From: Nostoc favosum CHAB5714
Lineage (GTDB): Bacteria > Cyanobacteriota > Cyanobacteriia > Cyanobacteriales > Nostocaceae
Assembly (NCBI RefSeq): GCF_020829495.1
Contig: NZ_JAIVFQ010000045.1
Coordinates: 1-55,701, forward strand
DNA length: 55,701 nucleotides
Reading direction: 5' to 3'
The notes beneath the pieces were generated by a model that saw nothing but the letters and a program-made list of their open reading frames with translations, did not search any database and was not told the DNA's origin. Below, piece by piece: positions 16,596 through 26,040 of this stretch (positions are counted from its first letter, which is position 1; every line of letters starts with the position of its first letter). A program made the translations under genes and the position numbers.

Positions 16596-16924
16596 CCGAC
16601 TCCTTGAAATTCGCTTTCTTTACTAACAAAAATTATTGACGAACTTATTCTGGCAAAGTTCACACTTTATTGTCAGTTATCATTCCCGATTCGCTGATTT
16701 TTTTAATAATTAGAAAAAATGATTATAAAGTAAGTATAGCAAGTGACATATTCCCGAAAATAATGAGTAAGTATAGCCTTGGTCGCTTCTTGTACCATTC
16801 TTTTCTCGGTAAAGAATTGAAGACGACTGTTAAGCGCATTGCTAAACCTCTACGTTTTGCTTGTGGATGGAGCGATCGCTTACCTATGTTAGGATTAAAT
16901 AACTGATTTTTCCAGCAATTAGCT
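16596..16924. other. Divergent spacer between the lysozyme-like and DUF29 genes
   Basis: About 330 bp without a convincing gene. A 78-codon open frame (16670-16906) is present but has no recognisable domain, and part of it reads through a GCGATCGC site. The region presumably carries divergent promoters; I see no clear -35/-10 pair. Confidence 0.4.
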
Positions 16925-17389
16925 ATGACAACGGAAATATTAAAATCTGTTGAACCTACCCTTTACGAGGAAGATTATTATTTATGGGTAGAAACAACAC
17001 TTAAACAATTAGAAAATAAAGATATTCAAAATCTCGATTGGCAACATTTAGCAGAAGAAATTGAAGCTTTGGGAATTGAACAAAGACGAAAAGTAGAAAG
17101 TTACTTAAAACAATTATTAATTCCTCTTTTACTTTATCGTTATTGGGAAATTGAAAAAGAATATTGTCAAAGAGGTTGGCAAATAGAAATAACTAATTTC
17201 CGTGATGAGCTAGAATTTTCTTTTCGTTCCAAAACACTTTATAACTATTTTCTTAATTGCTTAGATGCAGTTTATATTAAAGCTAGAAGGCAAGCGATTC
17301 AAAAAACAGGTTTACCACCTGAGATTTTCCCAGAAAAATGCCCTTTTACTCCCGAAGATATTTTCAATAGTGAGTACTTTCCAGAATAA
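16925..17389 (+). CDS. DUF29 family protein
   Basis: A 154-residue member of DUF29, a helical family that is highly multiplied in cyanobacteria and has no established function. The characteristic pattern is complete: YEEDYYLWVETTLKQLENKDI, LDWQHLAEEIEALG, the ESYLKQLLIPLLLYRYW helix and the terminal PEKCPFTPEDIFNSEYFPE. The protein is strongly acidic at its ends. It starts at an ATG with TTAGCT upstream and stands alone; a plus-strand terminator follows at 17466. Confidence 0.92.
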   Translation: MTTEILKSVEPTLYEEDYYLWVETTLKQLENKDIQNLDWQHLAEEIEALGIEQRRKVESYLKQLLIPLLLYRYWEIEKEYCQRGWQIEITNFRDELEFSFRSKTLYNYFLNCLDAVYIKARRQAIQKTGLPPEIFPEKCPFTPEDIFNSEYFPE

Positions 17390-17465
17390 AAGTGATTTTG
17401 TATCGCTTTTTGTGAAGATGAAAGTAATGAGAGAGCGATCGCTCATCTATGGTGAATCAGTGTAG

Positions 17466-17490
17466 GGGTTTAGCAATGCTAAACCCTTTT
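17466..17490 (+). terminator. Rho-independent terminator after the DUF29 gene
   Basis: GGGTTTAGC (17466-17474) pairs perfectly with GCTAAACCC (17478-17486) around a 3-nt loop and is followed directly by TTTT. It lies 77 bp past the DUF29 stop codon. Confidence 0.75.
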
Positions 17491-17632
17491 GGCTGTGGGA
17501 TGGGATGAAGCCTTGCAGTTAAATCAAGGGCGGTCAATTTAGATGAGGCCAGTTAATTGAGAAAGCGCGTAGGCATCGCTTTTCCATGAAAATGTAAGCC
17601 GATAATTTTGAAGAATAGAATCCTCTTGGATA

Positions 17633-18289
17633 TCAGCACTGTTGAAATAACTCCTTAAAGCTTTTCGAGGCTGCTTCCGGTTTGGCAACAATCTCGACAA
17701 TTTTATTGCGTGCATCTGCTTCAAACAGCGCCTCAACTACAACTTGGGCGACTTTCTGCCTGGGGATGCTACCGTCAAACAGTGTATCAGCACTCTGCAT
17801 TACGATCGCGTCGGAGTTATCTTCATTCTTCAACCCACCAGGTCGCACAATCGTATAGGTAAGACCACTTTTCTGGATATACTCTTCAGCTTGCTTTTTC
17901 CACACTAAAATCAGCCAAAACAAGTTCAGTGGATGGAATAACTGCGAAGTACACAAAGAAGAAACTAAGACAAAATGCTCAATTCCCTTTGCCTTAGCAG
18001 CTTCTACTAAATTTTTAGTCCCTTCAAAATCTACTTTATAGGGGCCAGTGGGATCAAAACTAGGTTTTGCACCGGTAGCAACCAACAAAACTGTGCTATC
18101 TCCCAACGCAGCAGTTAAACTTTCTGGTTGTAATACGTCGCCTACCACTAATTCGGCTTCAGGAGAGAGAATACCCCTAGCTTTCTCTATATCCCGCACC
18201 AGAGCTATGACGGGAATATTCCGCGCTATCAACTCTTGCACAATCCGGCGACCTGTTTCACCCGTTGCCCCTGCTACAAATGCTTTCAT
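17633..18289 (-). CDS. NAD(P)-binding SDR-family protein (atypical SDR)
   Basis: A 218-residue Rossmann-fold protein with the nucleotide-binding glycine motif GATGETG (8-14) and ALVRD at the end of beta-2 (29-33). It also has VVGDVLQPESL, LVSSLCTS and TYTIVRPGGL, the pattern of atypical SDRs of the NmrA/Ycf39-like group. The catalytic Tyr-x-x-x-Lys pair of classical SDRs is replaced by WKKQAEEYIQ, so it may act as a binding or assembly protein rather than an oxidoreductase. It is convergent with DUF29. The substrate cannot be inferred from its neighbours. Confidence 0.85.
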   Translation of the reverse strand: MKAFVAGATGETGRRIVQELIARNIPVIALVRDIEKARGILSPEAELVVGDVLQPESLTAALGDSTVLLVATGAKPSFDPTGPYKVDFEGTKNLVEAAKAKGIEHFVLVSSLCTSQLFHPLNLFWLILVWKKQAEEYIQKSGLTYTIVRPGGLKNEDNSDAIVMQSADTLFDGSIPRQKVAQVVVEALFEADARNKIVEIVAKPEAASKSFKELFQQC

Positions 18290-18467
18290 GAGAAATGCTA
18301 TCCTGGGAAACTATTGTGTGCTTGTTCAGTTCTTTATTTTAGTAATTCTATGGACTTGATGGTAGATTAATGAGGTTTCGGTAAAAATGGGATATTAGTG
18401 TGAAATGACCCAGGTACATGGGGAATTATTAATATAGACGAACGCTAAAATATACATTAATACATTT

Positions 18468-19142
18468 ATGCTTTCAAGAAAAAGCGAATATAAATCCTGG
18501 GAAATAACAGAAGCAGTTTTACCTGTAGCCTCCAGCCAAGAAGCAGCCGAGGACACATTAATAGAAGCAAATGTAGCGACGGTCACTAAATTTTACGGCC
18601 GTTATCAAGATTTTATGGAAATGCCTGCCCCAGCAGAGAAGGTTGCTGAGTATCTTAATACTCACGCCTCATGGTTTTCGCGTTGCGCTGAACCCATGAA
18701 GGTGCAATTACTTGGGGAAAATGGCTACGCTCTAGTAATTGGTCGTTTTGGTGCTTTTGGTTATGATGTAGAACCTAAAATTGGTTTGGAATTGTTGCCT
18801 CCAGACGAGGGTATTTACCGCATCCGTACAATCCCTATCCCTGACTACCAACCGCCTGGTTATGACGTAGACTATCGCGCATCTCTACAGTTAATAGAAA
18901 ACGATACTTCCACTAGCATTGGTGAGATTACCAGAGTTGAATGGGAATTGGATTTAATAGTTGATTTGCACTTTCCCAGGTTTATTCAGCGATTACCCAA
19001 GTCTATAATTCAATCTACAGGCGATCGCTTACTTAACCAAATTGTCCGCCAAGTCTCCCGCCGCTTAACTCGCAAAGTTCAGGAAGATTTTCATAAATCT
19101 TTGGGAATACCGTTTCCTGCTAATTCTAAGCAAAAGCGATAA
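18468..19142 (+). CDS. DUF1997 family protein
   Basis: A 224-residue protein of DUF1997, found in cyanobacteria and plant chloroplasts and of unknown function. The family pattern runs from FYGRYQDFMEMPAPAEKVAEYL (about residues 41-63) to the basic C-terminal helix (LLNQIVRQVSRRLTRKVQEDFHKSLG). It contains the typical central strands ALVIGRFGAFGYDVEPKIGLE and DVDYRASLQL. The fold is predicted to be START/SRPBCC-like, which would suggest ligand or lipid binding, but this is inference. The ATG at 18468 has no strong ribosome site. It ends 58 bp before the convergent DUF4079 gene. Confidence 0.88.
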   Translation: MLSRKSEYKSWEITEAVLPVASSQEAAEDTLIEANVATVTKFYGRYQDFMEMPAPAEKVAEYLNTHASWFSRCAEPMKVQLLGENGYALVIGRFGAFGYDVEPKIGLELLPPDEGIYRIRTIPIPDYQPPGYDVDYRASLQLIENDTSTSIGEITRVEWELDLIVDLHFPRFIQRLPKSIIQSTGDRLLNQIVRQVSRRLTRKVQEDFHKSLGIPFPANSKQKR

Positions 19143-19152
19143 GTCAAGAGTT

Positions 19153-19190
19153 CTTTGTCATTTGTCATGAATTATTGACAAACGACAAAG
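19153..19190. terminator. Bidirectional hairpin made of TTTGTCA-type heptamers
   Basis: CTTTGTCATTTGTCA (19153-19167) pairs with TGACAAACGACAAAG (19176-19190) with one mismatch around an 8-nt loop. It sits between the convergent DUF1997 and DUF4079 genes and can serve both strands. Each arm is two heptamer units of the type found in the 2207-2340 array. Confidence 0.55.
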
Positions 19191-19200
19191 GACTACTTAA

Positions 19201-19671
19201 CTATGCTTTAGTGAGAATTCTTTGGACAATTTGCACGCCGGTGACAGCCTGCCAAGCAAAAAGCCCCAAAAGGGTAAAATTCACCAGAATGTGAGTTGCC
19301 CGGGCCCAATTTGCCCCTTTTTGCATATAAGGCGACAAAGCAGCAGAAAATGCAATCATACCCGTCATACCCAGTCCTGCCAGCAGGTGAGGCCCGACAA
19401 ATAACTTGCCATTATTGATGTAAGTGACACCCATCCCTCCAATTGCACCTACCACCATCAAAGCTAGGAGTATAGACCCGATTTGGTAGTGTCTGACGTT
19501 ATATCTACCTTTAATCAGTTCTTTCTTTTCTTCCCCCTGAGCATTTCTGGTACGCTGTAGTTGCAGCCCTAAGTAGGCAGCATAGATTGAAAGTACTAAT
19601 AGCGCCCACATGAGCACCGGATGGAAGAAATTCAGCCAATATTTCACCGACGCAGAAAGTTCCAGACTCAT
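19201..19671 (-). CDS. DUF4079 membrane protein
   Basis: A 156-residue integral membrane protein with four predicted helices: VLMWALLVLSIYAAYLGLQL, ILLALMVVGAIGGMGVTYI, LLAGLGMTGMIAFSAAL and THILVNFTLLGLFAWQAVTG. DUF4079 is widespread in cyanobacteria and plastid-bearing plants. Conserved histidines in FFHPVLMW, RHYQIGS and GPHLLAG could bind haem or metal, although its function is not established. The start ATG is at 19671. The gene stands alone, convergent with DUF1997 and divergent from the ankyrin gene. Confidence 0.85.
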   Translation of the reverse strand: MSLELSASVKYWLNFFHPVLMWALLVLSIYAAYLGLQLQRTRNAQGEEKKELIKGRYNVRHYQIGSILLALMVVGAIGGMGVTYINNGKLFVGPHLLAGLGMTGMIAFSAALSPYMQKGANWARATHILVNFTLLGLFAWQAVTGVQIVQRILTKA

Positions 19672-19938
19672 CGTGTTCTCGCCCTATTATAAAATCTTCA
19701 TAAAAATTAGCATAATTCTATTTTCTGTGCTTAAAGTTGCACAAATTAAAAGGGGCTAAGAAAGAGAAGAATTTTCATCAACCCAATAGCCAGAATGTTT
19801 GCCAAGACTGCTTTTATTGAATTTGAATTTAGAATGAGTAAATTTTGAATTGCATAAACCTCTTGCCAAAGTGGATAAACAATCTCAGACTAAATTTTGA
19901 GGGTAGACGAACTAAACCCCCTGTGTGGGATCTCATCC

Positions 19939-21222
19939 ATGATTGAAAACAACGATACTTTGCTGCTACAAGCAGCTAAAAATGGGGATATTAAGCATCT
20001 GAGTGCGCTACTGGCTGCTGGTGCGAGGGTGGACGCGTGCGATCGCCAAGGCACCACGGCGTTAATGTTTGCTGCTAATTTAGGCTATACCGAAATTGTG
20101 CGATCGCTGCTAGATGCTGGGGCAAATATCAACTTGCCCAGAAAACTCTATGGTTTGACGGCTTTGATGTTGGCGGCTAGTGCCAAACAGCTTGACATTT
20201 TGCAGCTTTTACTATCCAAAGGTGCTGATGTCAATGCCACTAATGAAGATGGCAGCACAGCTTTAATGGCAGCTGTAGTTAAAGGTCATGTCGATGTAGT
20301 GCGAGTCTTATTGGCTGCTGGTGCAAAGGTGAATATCGCAGATAAAGATGATGATACTGCGTTGAAACTCGCCGTTAAGCAGGGACAAATAGAAGTTTTA
20401 CAAGCAATTCTCCAAACTGGTGTCGATGTCAATATCCGAGATGAGGAAGGTGAGACACTCTTAACATTAGCGGCAGATTTGGGACATCTGGAGGTTGTGG
20501 AAGCACTGCTAGCGGCAGGGGCTGATGTGAATGTGAAAAACGCCGATGGTGGAACTGCCCTATCGGCAGCATCTGCTGCTGGACATAGTGCGATCGCAGC
20601 AGCTTTACTAAATCAAGGTGCTGAAATTAATCTCCAAGACCAAGATGGTGAAACAGCCCTACACCTTGCCGTTGTGGAAGGCTACATTGATGTTGTGCAA
20701 GTCTTACTTAACAGGGGTGCAGATGTCCAAATTAGGAACCACCTGGGTGATACGCCACTGCTTGTAGCAGCATTGCAGGGACACAGCCATATCGTCGAAG
20801 CATTGCTGCGTTCCGGGGCAGATATTACTGAGAAGAACCTCGGTGAAGTACCTTTGACGCTGGCTGCATCACAGGGACACACCCAAACAGTAAAAGTACT
20901 GCTAGAGTATGGTGCTGATGTCAACACTGCGAGCGATGATGGCAAAACTGCTTTGATCAAGGCAACCGAACGCAAACACACGGAGATAATACATTTGTTG
21001 CTGGCAAATGGGGCAGATGTGAATTTTCAAGACTCAGCGAAGGCAACAGCATTGATATGGGCTGCTTCAGCAGGTTACGGCGAAATTGTGCAGTTATTAC
21101 TGCAAGCTGGGGCAGATGTGAATTTGAAAAACCGGGGTGGTTATACTGCTTTAATGATTGCAGAATTTAATGGTTACAAAAATGTGGCGCGGAGTCTGCA
21201 AAAAGCTGGGGCGCAAGAATAG
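19939..21222 (+). CDS. Ankyrin-repeat protein with 13 units
   Basis: From the ATG at 19939 the protein is 427 residues and almost nothing but ankyrin repeats. Twelve full units of about 33 residues and a shortened capping unit can be counted, each with the TALxxAAxxGHxxVVxxLLxxGADVN pattern. The fifth and ninth are the most divergent. There is no signal peptide, membrane helix or second domain, so it is probably a soluble scaffold that binds other proteins. An upstream TTG at 19897 gives a longer frame but has a poor context; the ATG directly precedes the first repeat. The preceding gap 19672-19938 shows no other feature. Confidence 0.95.
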   Translation: MIENNDTLLLQAAKNGDIKHLSALLAAGARVDACDRQGTTALMFAANLGYTEIVRSLLDAGANINLPRKLYGLTALMLAASAKQLDILQLLLSKGADVNATNEDGSTALMAAVVKGHVDVVRVLLAAGAKVNIADKDDDTALKLAVKQGQIEVLQAILQTGVDVNIRDEEGETLLTLAADLGHLEVVEALLAAGADVNVKNADGGTALSAASAAGHSAIAAALLNQGAEINLQDQDGETALHLAVVEGYIDVVQVLLNRGADVQIRNHLGDTPLLVAALQGHSHIVEALLRSGADITEKNLGEVPLTLAASQGHTQTVKVLLEYGADVNTASDDGKTALIKATERKHTEIIHLLLANGADVNFQDSAKATALIWAASAGYGEIVQLLLQAGADVNLKNRGGYTALMIAEFNGYKNVARSLQKAGAQE

Positions 21223-21286
21223 CCATTTGAATTCTTTAACTACAGCGCTTACCATTCAGATGCCGTACAACATTATATCGCAAGGT

Positions 21287-21315
21287 GTAGGGGCACGGCA
21301 GTGCCGTGCCCTTAC
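21287..21315. repeat. Dispersed hairpin repeat (GTAGGGGC type)
   Basis: GGGCACGGCA (21291-21300) and TGCCGTGCCC (21302-21311) form a perfect 10-bp stem, extended by GTAG/TTAC outside. A second copy with a different stem, TAGGGGCGCAC, is at 30701-30726. The shared outer part and changed inner stem suggest a folded dispersed repeat family. Confidence 0.65.
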
Positions 21316-21451
21316 GGATATACCTCACGTAAACGAGAAGCGCTATAAAATATTTTCAGAAATATGTTGACAAATCAATAAATGAAGGTTATTTCCTTAA
21401 ATACCAGAGAGATTTAAAAAATCAAGTCCGGGCGAAAGAAACAAAGAAAGC

Positions 21452-21491
21452 AAAACTCCGTCGTAGCTGTTGTGAACTTGCTACGGCGGAG
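21452..21491 (-). terminator. Minus-strand Rho-independent terminator
   Basis: On the minus strand a 12-bp stem (21491-21480 with 21467-21456, one G-U pair) closes a 12-nt loop and is followed by TTTTG. It lies about 390 bp past the phosphatase stop codon, so it ends either that transcript or a small RNA from the intervening spacer. Confidence 0.55.
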
Positions 21492-21884
21492 AAAAGAAAA
21501 TTAAAGCGACAAGAGGGAGCAGGCGAAATGCTTGCGCCACAAGGATAGAAAGAAAGCAAAAATGAAGAAGTAAATTTACCTTTTACTTTTTACCTTGTAC
21601 CTTTTACCTAGTCTCCCCCTTGGCGTTTCCTACTGTGCTAGATGTGCAAAATATATAGTTTTTACTTTAAGAGAAAAGTATTGTAACGATCATTTTTTAT
21701 GTATCCTCCTAAAGGCTGAATACAAACGAATCCTGAAAAAAGGCTGATGTGCGACCATTTGGGCGATCGCTACGGAAATTAAAAGAAAAAATAAATAAAA
21801 AATTAAATTTAGTAGAATTACTCTAGTGAATCCCTAGTCACCATCGGTTTAATCATGACTTGAGCAAGCAAAAATGGCTAATGA

Positions 21885-23276
21885 TTATAAAATTTGCAGA
21901 ACAACTAGTGTCATATCATCAGTGTTTTGCTTATCAGCACCAATGAATTGCTCAACTTGGTCAAATAGGTAATCCACAATCTCCTCTGGGCCATTGCAGT
22001 ACTTGCAAGCCGTATTGAAGCCAGCGACAAAGTTATCTTCATCGAAGCGATCGCCACCAGCAGCAGCAGCATCGGTCAAGCCATCTGTATAGTAAATAAT
22101 TGTATCCCCAGGCTCTAATTGTGCCTGGGCATCTTCATATTGGCTGTTAGCATCCAAACCGATTAGCATTCCTAGAGTATCTAAACGGCTGACAGTTTTC
22201 GTGGCTGCGTGCCACCACAAGGGAGGATTGTGTGCCGCATTGCTATAAGACAAAATTCGGCTGTGGGGATTATATTCTGAATAAAATAGCGTTACAAAGC
22301 GGTGGGAATTTTCCAAATCCGCATACATAACTCTATTTAAGTTTTGTAGAATTCCGGCTGGGGAATTACCATGTAGTACTTCTCCCCGTAACATTCCCCG
22401 CATCATTGTCATAATCAGCCCAGCCGGAACACCTTTGCCCATGACATCTCCAATAACCAAACCCCAGCGACTATTTTCCGTGCTGTCTTTGGTTTTGGGC
22501 TGAATCTTATTGTGATTGGTAGCAATAAAGTCATAGTAATCTCCGCCGACGCGATTGGCAGGTTTACAACGTGCCGCCAGGACTGCACCAGGAATTATGG
22601 GGCATTGACGTGGCAAAAGTCGCCGTTGAATTTCTGCGCCAATTTCTAGTTCTTGGTCTAGGCGTTCTTTTTTTCTTAGTTCTACAGCTAGTTCATCGTT
22701 TTCGATCGCAACGGCTGTTTGGTCTGCTACTAACCTAACTAACTTTTGCCTGGTTTCTGTCCAACTATATTCTGGATCGCGGCTCAAAACATAGAGCCAT
22801 CCGCGTTCTGTATGCTTCACTAGAATCGCCGTACCAAAGATTTGCACATCTGGCCCCAGATAGCGATGCATCTGGTCATCCAAAATACCCGTGGCATTGG
22901 CTAGAGGGGCAGCATTGGGCAGAAGCGTGATTTGACTGCTGGCTATTTCTAGCGCTTTGCGGATATTTTTTCGCTGGCCACTATCTTGCCAATGTAACTG
23001 CTCTAATCTTACTTGACCATTAGGTTTGTAGAGAAACAGGGCGCTCCCGTCTGCATCTGTCACTCTTGTTGCCATCAGGGGGATCAGTTCCAAAAACTGA
23101 TTCAAATTATTGAAACTTCTTAGGGCAAATCCTAAAGAACTGAGCAAATCTTGAATTTTGTTCTGTTCCCGGTGCAACCTTGCTACGAGTTCTTTGAGTG
23201 CTACGACTGGTGTGACATCTGTCGCGGCACTACTATTGTTGTCAATGGGTTGAGAGGGCAGTTGAGACACAGGCAC
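21885..23276 (-). CDS. GAF-domain SpoIIE/RsbU-type serine phosphatase
   Basis: A 463-residue PP2C-like phosphatase. An N-terminal helix leads into a GAF-like sensor domain (about residues 40-200, with VTDADGSALFLYKPNG and QTAVAIENDELAVELRKKE). A linker (EIGAEIQRRLLP) precedes the SpoIIE catalytic domain (about 220-463). The metal-binding acidic residues are present in RVGGDYYDF, GLVIGDVMGKGVPA, YYTDGLTDA and NTDDMTLVVL. Such proteins dephosphorylate anti-sigma-factor antagonists in partner-switching pathways; no anti-sigma or antagonist gene is next to it. It lies downstream of ftsY on the same strand, separated by a 1-kb gene-free stretch. Confidence 0.92.
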   Translation of the reverse strand: MPVSQLPSQPIDNNSSAATDVTPVVALKELVARLHREQNKIQDLLSSLGFALRSFNNLNQFLELIPLMATRVTDADGSALFLYKPNGQVRLEQLHWQDSGQRKNIRKALEIASSQITLLPNAAPLANATGILDDQMHRYLGPDVQIFGTAILVKHTERGWLYVLSRDPEYSWTETRQKLVRLVADQTAVAIENDELAVELRKKERLDQELEIGAEIQRRLLPRQCPIIPGAVLAARCKPANRVGGDYYDFIATNHNKIQPKTKDSTENSRWGLVIGDVMGKGVPAGLIMTMMRGMLRGEVLHGNSPAGILQNLNRVMYADLENSHRFVTLFYSEYNPHSRILSYSNAAHNPPLWWHAATKTVSRLDTLGMLIGLDANSQYEDAQAQLEPGDTIIYYTDGLTDAAAAGGDRFDEDNFVAGFNTACKYCNGPEEIVDYLFDQVEQFIGADKQNTDDMTLVVLQIL

Positions 23277-24320
23277 AGGTACTATTGCACTTTATATTGG
23301 CAGATTTTAGATTACTTATAAATCTTTTGGCTTTGGCATTGCTAAACCATATTTAGACAAGACTTGTCACTTTAGCAAGAGTATAAAGACGTAACAGGCA
23401 AGTTTTATCAGTATTTTATTTGCTTATTGTATTTCTGATGGAATATTTGTAATTTTAAATCATGTATTTTTAGCCAAAAACCAATCCGTAAAAATTACTA
23501 GTTTCAGTGATAGTTAAGAAAGCTTTTCATTTTTTCATAACTTAATTACCAAAGCATATCTCTAAAGTCATAAAAATACTTTATTAAAAGAATAATTAAT
23601 AACACTTTCAGAGTAACTGTTTGGGCAGAGGCAACTAGGAGACTGGAAGTTTTTTGAGTGAAAACCCCGATTTACTAGAGAAAATATTTGTAGATACTTT
23701 CGCAAGTAAGAGCTAAGAATACACCTGGGAGTGTTGAACCAACTTACTTACACCAATTCGCTTTTTGAGTTCACAGTGGACGATTTTCCGAAGTTCTGAT
23801 AGTCAGAAGCTGTCCTTTTTCTGATGTCGGCGCTGGGCAAACAGATGATGCTTGTACTCCTAAATCTTAAGCAAGTTACGTGCAGTATGCAGTTTTGCCA
23901 ACTCGCTAACGCAGTTCTTTCGATCTAAGAATACAAGTTGCCATAGCCAACACCAATCACCTGCAAAGGCAAACCCCCCCACAGTGCTGGACTTTGTGCT
24001 GGCTCCCCAACGCACTCCTCACCGCTCATACTGCTGTCCATCTTGCAATAGTTGTATTTGTGGGGGTGAGCGTTTCCCTTGCCCTTTAAATTGCTGCAAG
24101 ATGGAAGCTTCCGGGGTTTTGTGTGTTGCGTCTAAATGCCCATTCAGACCATGAAAAAAGGCATTAGCTTGAAATTTTAGCAAAAGTTATCCATTTATTG
24201 TGACAAACTTATGATTTATAGGACTTGATCTGTTTCTAATGAGTTCAAGTGATAATACCAGATCAGTCATCCCTAAATTTATCAGTTGTCAAGAAAAATA
24301 TTTAACTCCAAATTTTTCAG
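23277..24320. other. 1.04-kb gene-free region with folded segment, possible non-coding RNA
   Basis: No credible open frame exists on either strand between the phosphatase and ftsY. The right part (about 23890-24130) has higher G+C than its surroundings and contains a stem of CCATCTTGCA (24037-24046) with TGCAAGATGG (about 24095-24104) around a loop of about 48 nt. Other parts are A+T-rich and look like ordinary promoter or leader DNA. I could not match it to 6S RNA, tmRNA, RNase P RNA or SRP RNA. Confidence 0.45.
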
Positions 24321-25982
24321 TTAGCCACTTAAGAGAGCTTCGACAAACTCATAGCTAGAAAAGGGGCGCAGGTCTTCAATTCCTTCGCCAGCACCAATAA
24401 AGCGAATGGGTAAACCTAGCTGTTGCACAACGGCAAGGGCAACGCCGCCTTTGGCTGTACCATCAAGCTTAGTTAAGACAACGCCACTTAATTGGGCAGC
24501 TTGGGAGAAAACTTCGGCTTGCCGCAGTCCATTTTGCCCTAAAGTGGCATCTAGAACCAAAAGAGATTCTACTTTGGCATTTGGGGCTTTTTTGTCGATA
24601 ATTCGCCGGATTTTGCTGAGTTCGTCCATTAAATTTTTCTTATTTTGCAGTCGCCCAGCTGTATCTACCAGAAGTAATTCGGTTTGACGCGCTTGGGCGG
24701 CTGCGATCGCATCAAATACAACTGCCGCCGGATCTGTATTCTTTCCCGGATTGGAAATTACTTCCACACCGCTTCTACTACCCCAAACCTTCACCTGTTC
24801 CACGGCGGCGGCTCGGAAGGTGTCTGCTGCTCCAATCAAGCATTTATAACCAGATTTTTGTCCGAGATGGGCAATTTTACCGATGGTGGTGGTTTTACCG
24901 GCACCATTTACCCCAGTGATTAACCAAATATTCAAGGTTTCTTTTTCTGGGGTAAAGATAGTTTTGTGGGATGCAATGCTTGGTGCATCCAGCATATCTC
25001 GGAGGATTTTTTTCAGATAAGCGATCGCTTCTTCAGGTGCAGTAACTTCTTCTCGAAGTTTTGTCTGTAGGGCATTGATAATAAAGTCTGTTGCTTCTAC
25101 ACCCACATCAGCTTGTAGGAGCAATGCCTCAATTTCTGTCACAGCAGCTTGGTTTAGCGGCCCTTGACCAACGATCGCCTTCAGTTGGTTAAGAATGCTA
25201 CGACGAGTTTTATCTAACCCTTGCCGGAGCTTTTTCAGCCAGGTAATTTCTTCAATAGAAACGTCTTCTGGACTTCTACCTTGAGCTGCTAAAACTTTCG
25301 CCGACCAGACAAACCCATCATCAAATACCAGTCCAGGAATTTCCTCTCCTGTCTCTGAAGTTGCAGCTACTGACTGTACTACCTCTGGTTCTGGAACTTC
25401 AATGGCGGTGGCCATTAGTTGTTCCAGCTTGGCTTGCCGTTCTGCCGCCGCCCGTTCTAAGAAGGATAGTGCTGTTGGCTGTGTTGCCTCTGGCGTAGCT
25501 ACTGGTTCGGTGGGCGTTGGTTCAGCTTCATTTGCCGTGAGTTCTGGGCTGGAGACATGTTGATCAGCAATTGCTGCCACTGAGGAATCTTCTGTGCTTT
25601 CTTCCTCAGTAGCAACTTGGATAACTTCTGGCTGTGCTGTTTCTACGGTTGTACTAACAGGTTCCTCAATTGCTTCTGGTTCGGTAATTTCCCCAATTGC
25701 CGTTTCTGCGGTTTCAGGTTGTGCTAATGCTGGTGAGGCATCTGCTGAATCAGCCGGGGTTTCTACTACCTCGGCTTGTTGTTTTTGCTGAATATTTTTG
25801 TAAGCAGCTTTAGCAAACGCTAACAAGTCTGTCGTTGTGTCTGGTGCAGTTTCAGGAGTTGGTGTTGACGTTTCGGCTGGCTCTGGCTGAGGTTCTTGTG
25901 CAGGAGGAGTTTCTTCCTGTTTCTTATCAGAGGGAGTGTCAGAGGAATCGTTATATTTACGACGGAACCAATTAAAAACCAT
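24321..25982 (-). CDS. ftsY: Signal recognition particle receptor FtsY
   Basis: The SRP-docking GTPase that delivers ribosomes making membrane proteins to the Sec translocon. The 553 residues comprise a long acidic, Pro/Glu/Thr-rich A domain (about 15-215) and the NG domain. In the NG domain the P-loop GVNGAGKTTT is at 357-366, ADTFRAAA near 386-393, DTAGR at 440-444 and TKLDG at 504-508. The A domain is longer than in E. coli and of low complexity, as usual in cyanobacteria. It follows nusB on the same strand (190-bp spacer of heptamer repeats), so the two may be co-transcribed. Confidence 0.96.
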   Translation of the reverse strand: MVFNWFRRKYNDSSDTPSDKKQEETPPAQEPQPEPAETSTPTPETAPDTTTDLLAFAKAAYKNIQQKQQAEVVETPADSADASPALAQPETAETAIGEITEPEAIEEPVSTTVETAQPEVIQVATEEESTEDSSVAAIADQHVSSPELTANEAEPTPTEPVATPEATQPTALSFLERAAAERQAKLEQLMATAIEVPEPEVVQSVAATSETGEEIPGLVFDDGFVWSAKVLAAQGRSPEDVSIEEITWLKKLRQGLDKTRRSILNQLKAIVGQGPLNQAAVTEIEALLLQADVGVEATDFIINALQTKLREEVTAPEEAIAYLKKILRDMLDAPSIASHKTIFTPEKETLNIWLITGVNGAGKTTTIGKIAHLGQKSGYKCLIGAADTFRAAAVEQVKVWGSRSGVEVISNPGKNTDPAAVVFDAIAAAQARQTELLLVDTAGRLQNKKNLMDELSKIRRIIDKKAPNAKVESLLVLDATLGQNGLRQAEVFSQAAQLSGVVLTKLDGTAKGGVALAVVQQLGLPIRFIGAGEGIEDLRPFSSYEFVEALLSG

Positions 25983-26040
25983 TGCAGCAGTATTAGTTAT
26001 ATGAGTTATAAGTTATAAGTTATGAGTTTAATTTAACTTG

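Larger units (their letters stand above)
21223..21884. other. Gene-free spacer with hairpin repeats
   Basis: About 660 bp without a credible gene. It contains a dispersed hairpin repeat (21287-21315), a minus-strand terminator-like hairpin (21452-21491) and a short tandem stretch of TTTTACC-type units (about 21570-21612). It also has a conspicuously purine-rich, A-rich segment (21420-21560). A small RNA upstream of the terminator on the minus strand is possible but not shown. Confidence 0.5.

Noticed and set aside
16670..16906. 78-codon plus-strand open frame before DUF29
   Set aside because: No domain, poor start context and a composition shaped partly by a HIP1 site; kept only as a remark in the spacer entry.
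19897..19938. TTG start for the ankyrin protein
   Set aside because: It would add 14 unconserved residues; the ATG at 19939 lies directly before the first repeat.
24000..24130. SRP RNA gene next to ftsY
   Set aside because: A GGAAG is present on the minus strand but the conserved symmetric loop with GUCAGG and AGCAG is not formed.
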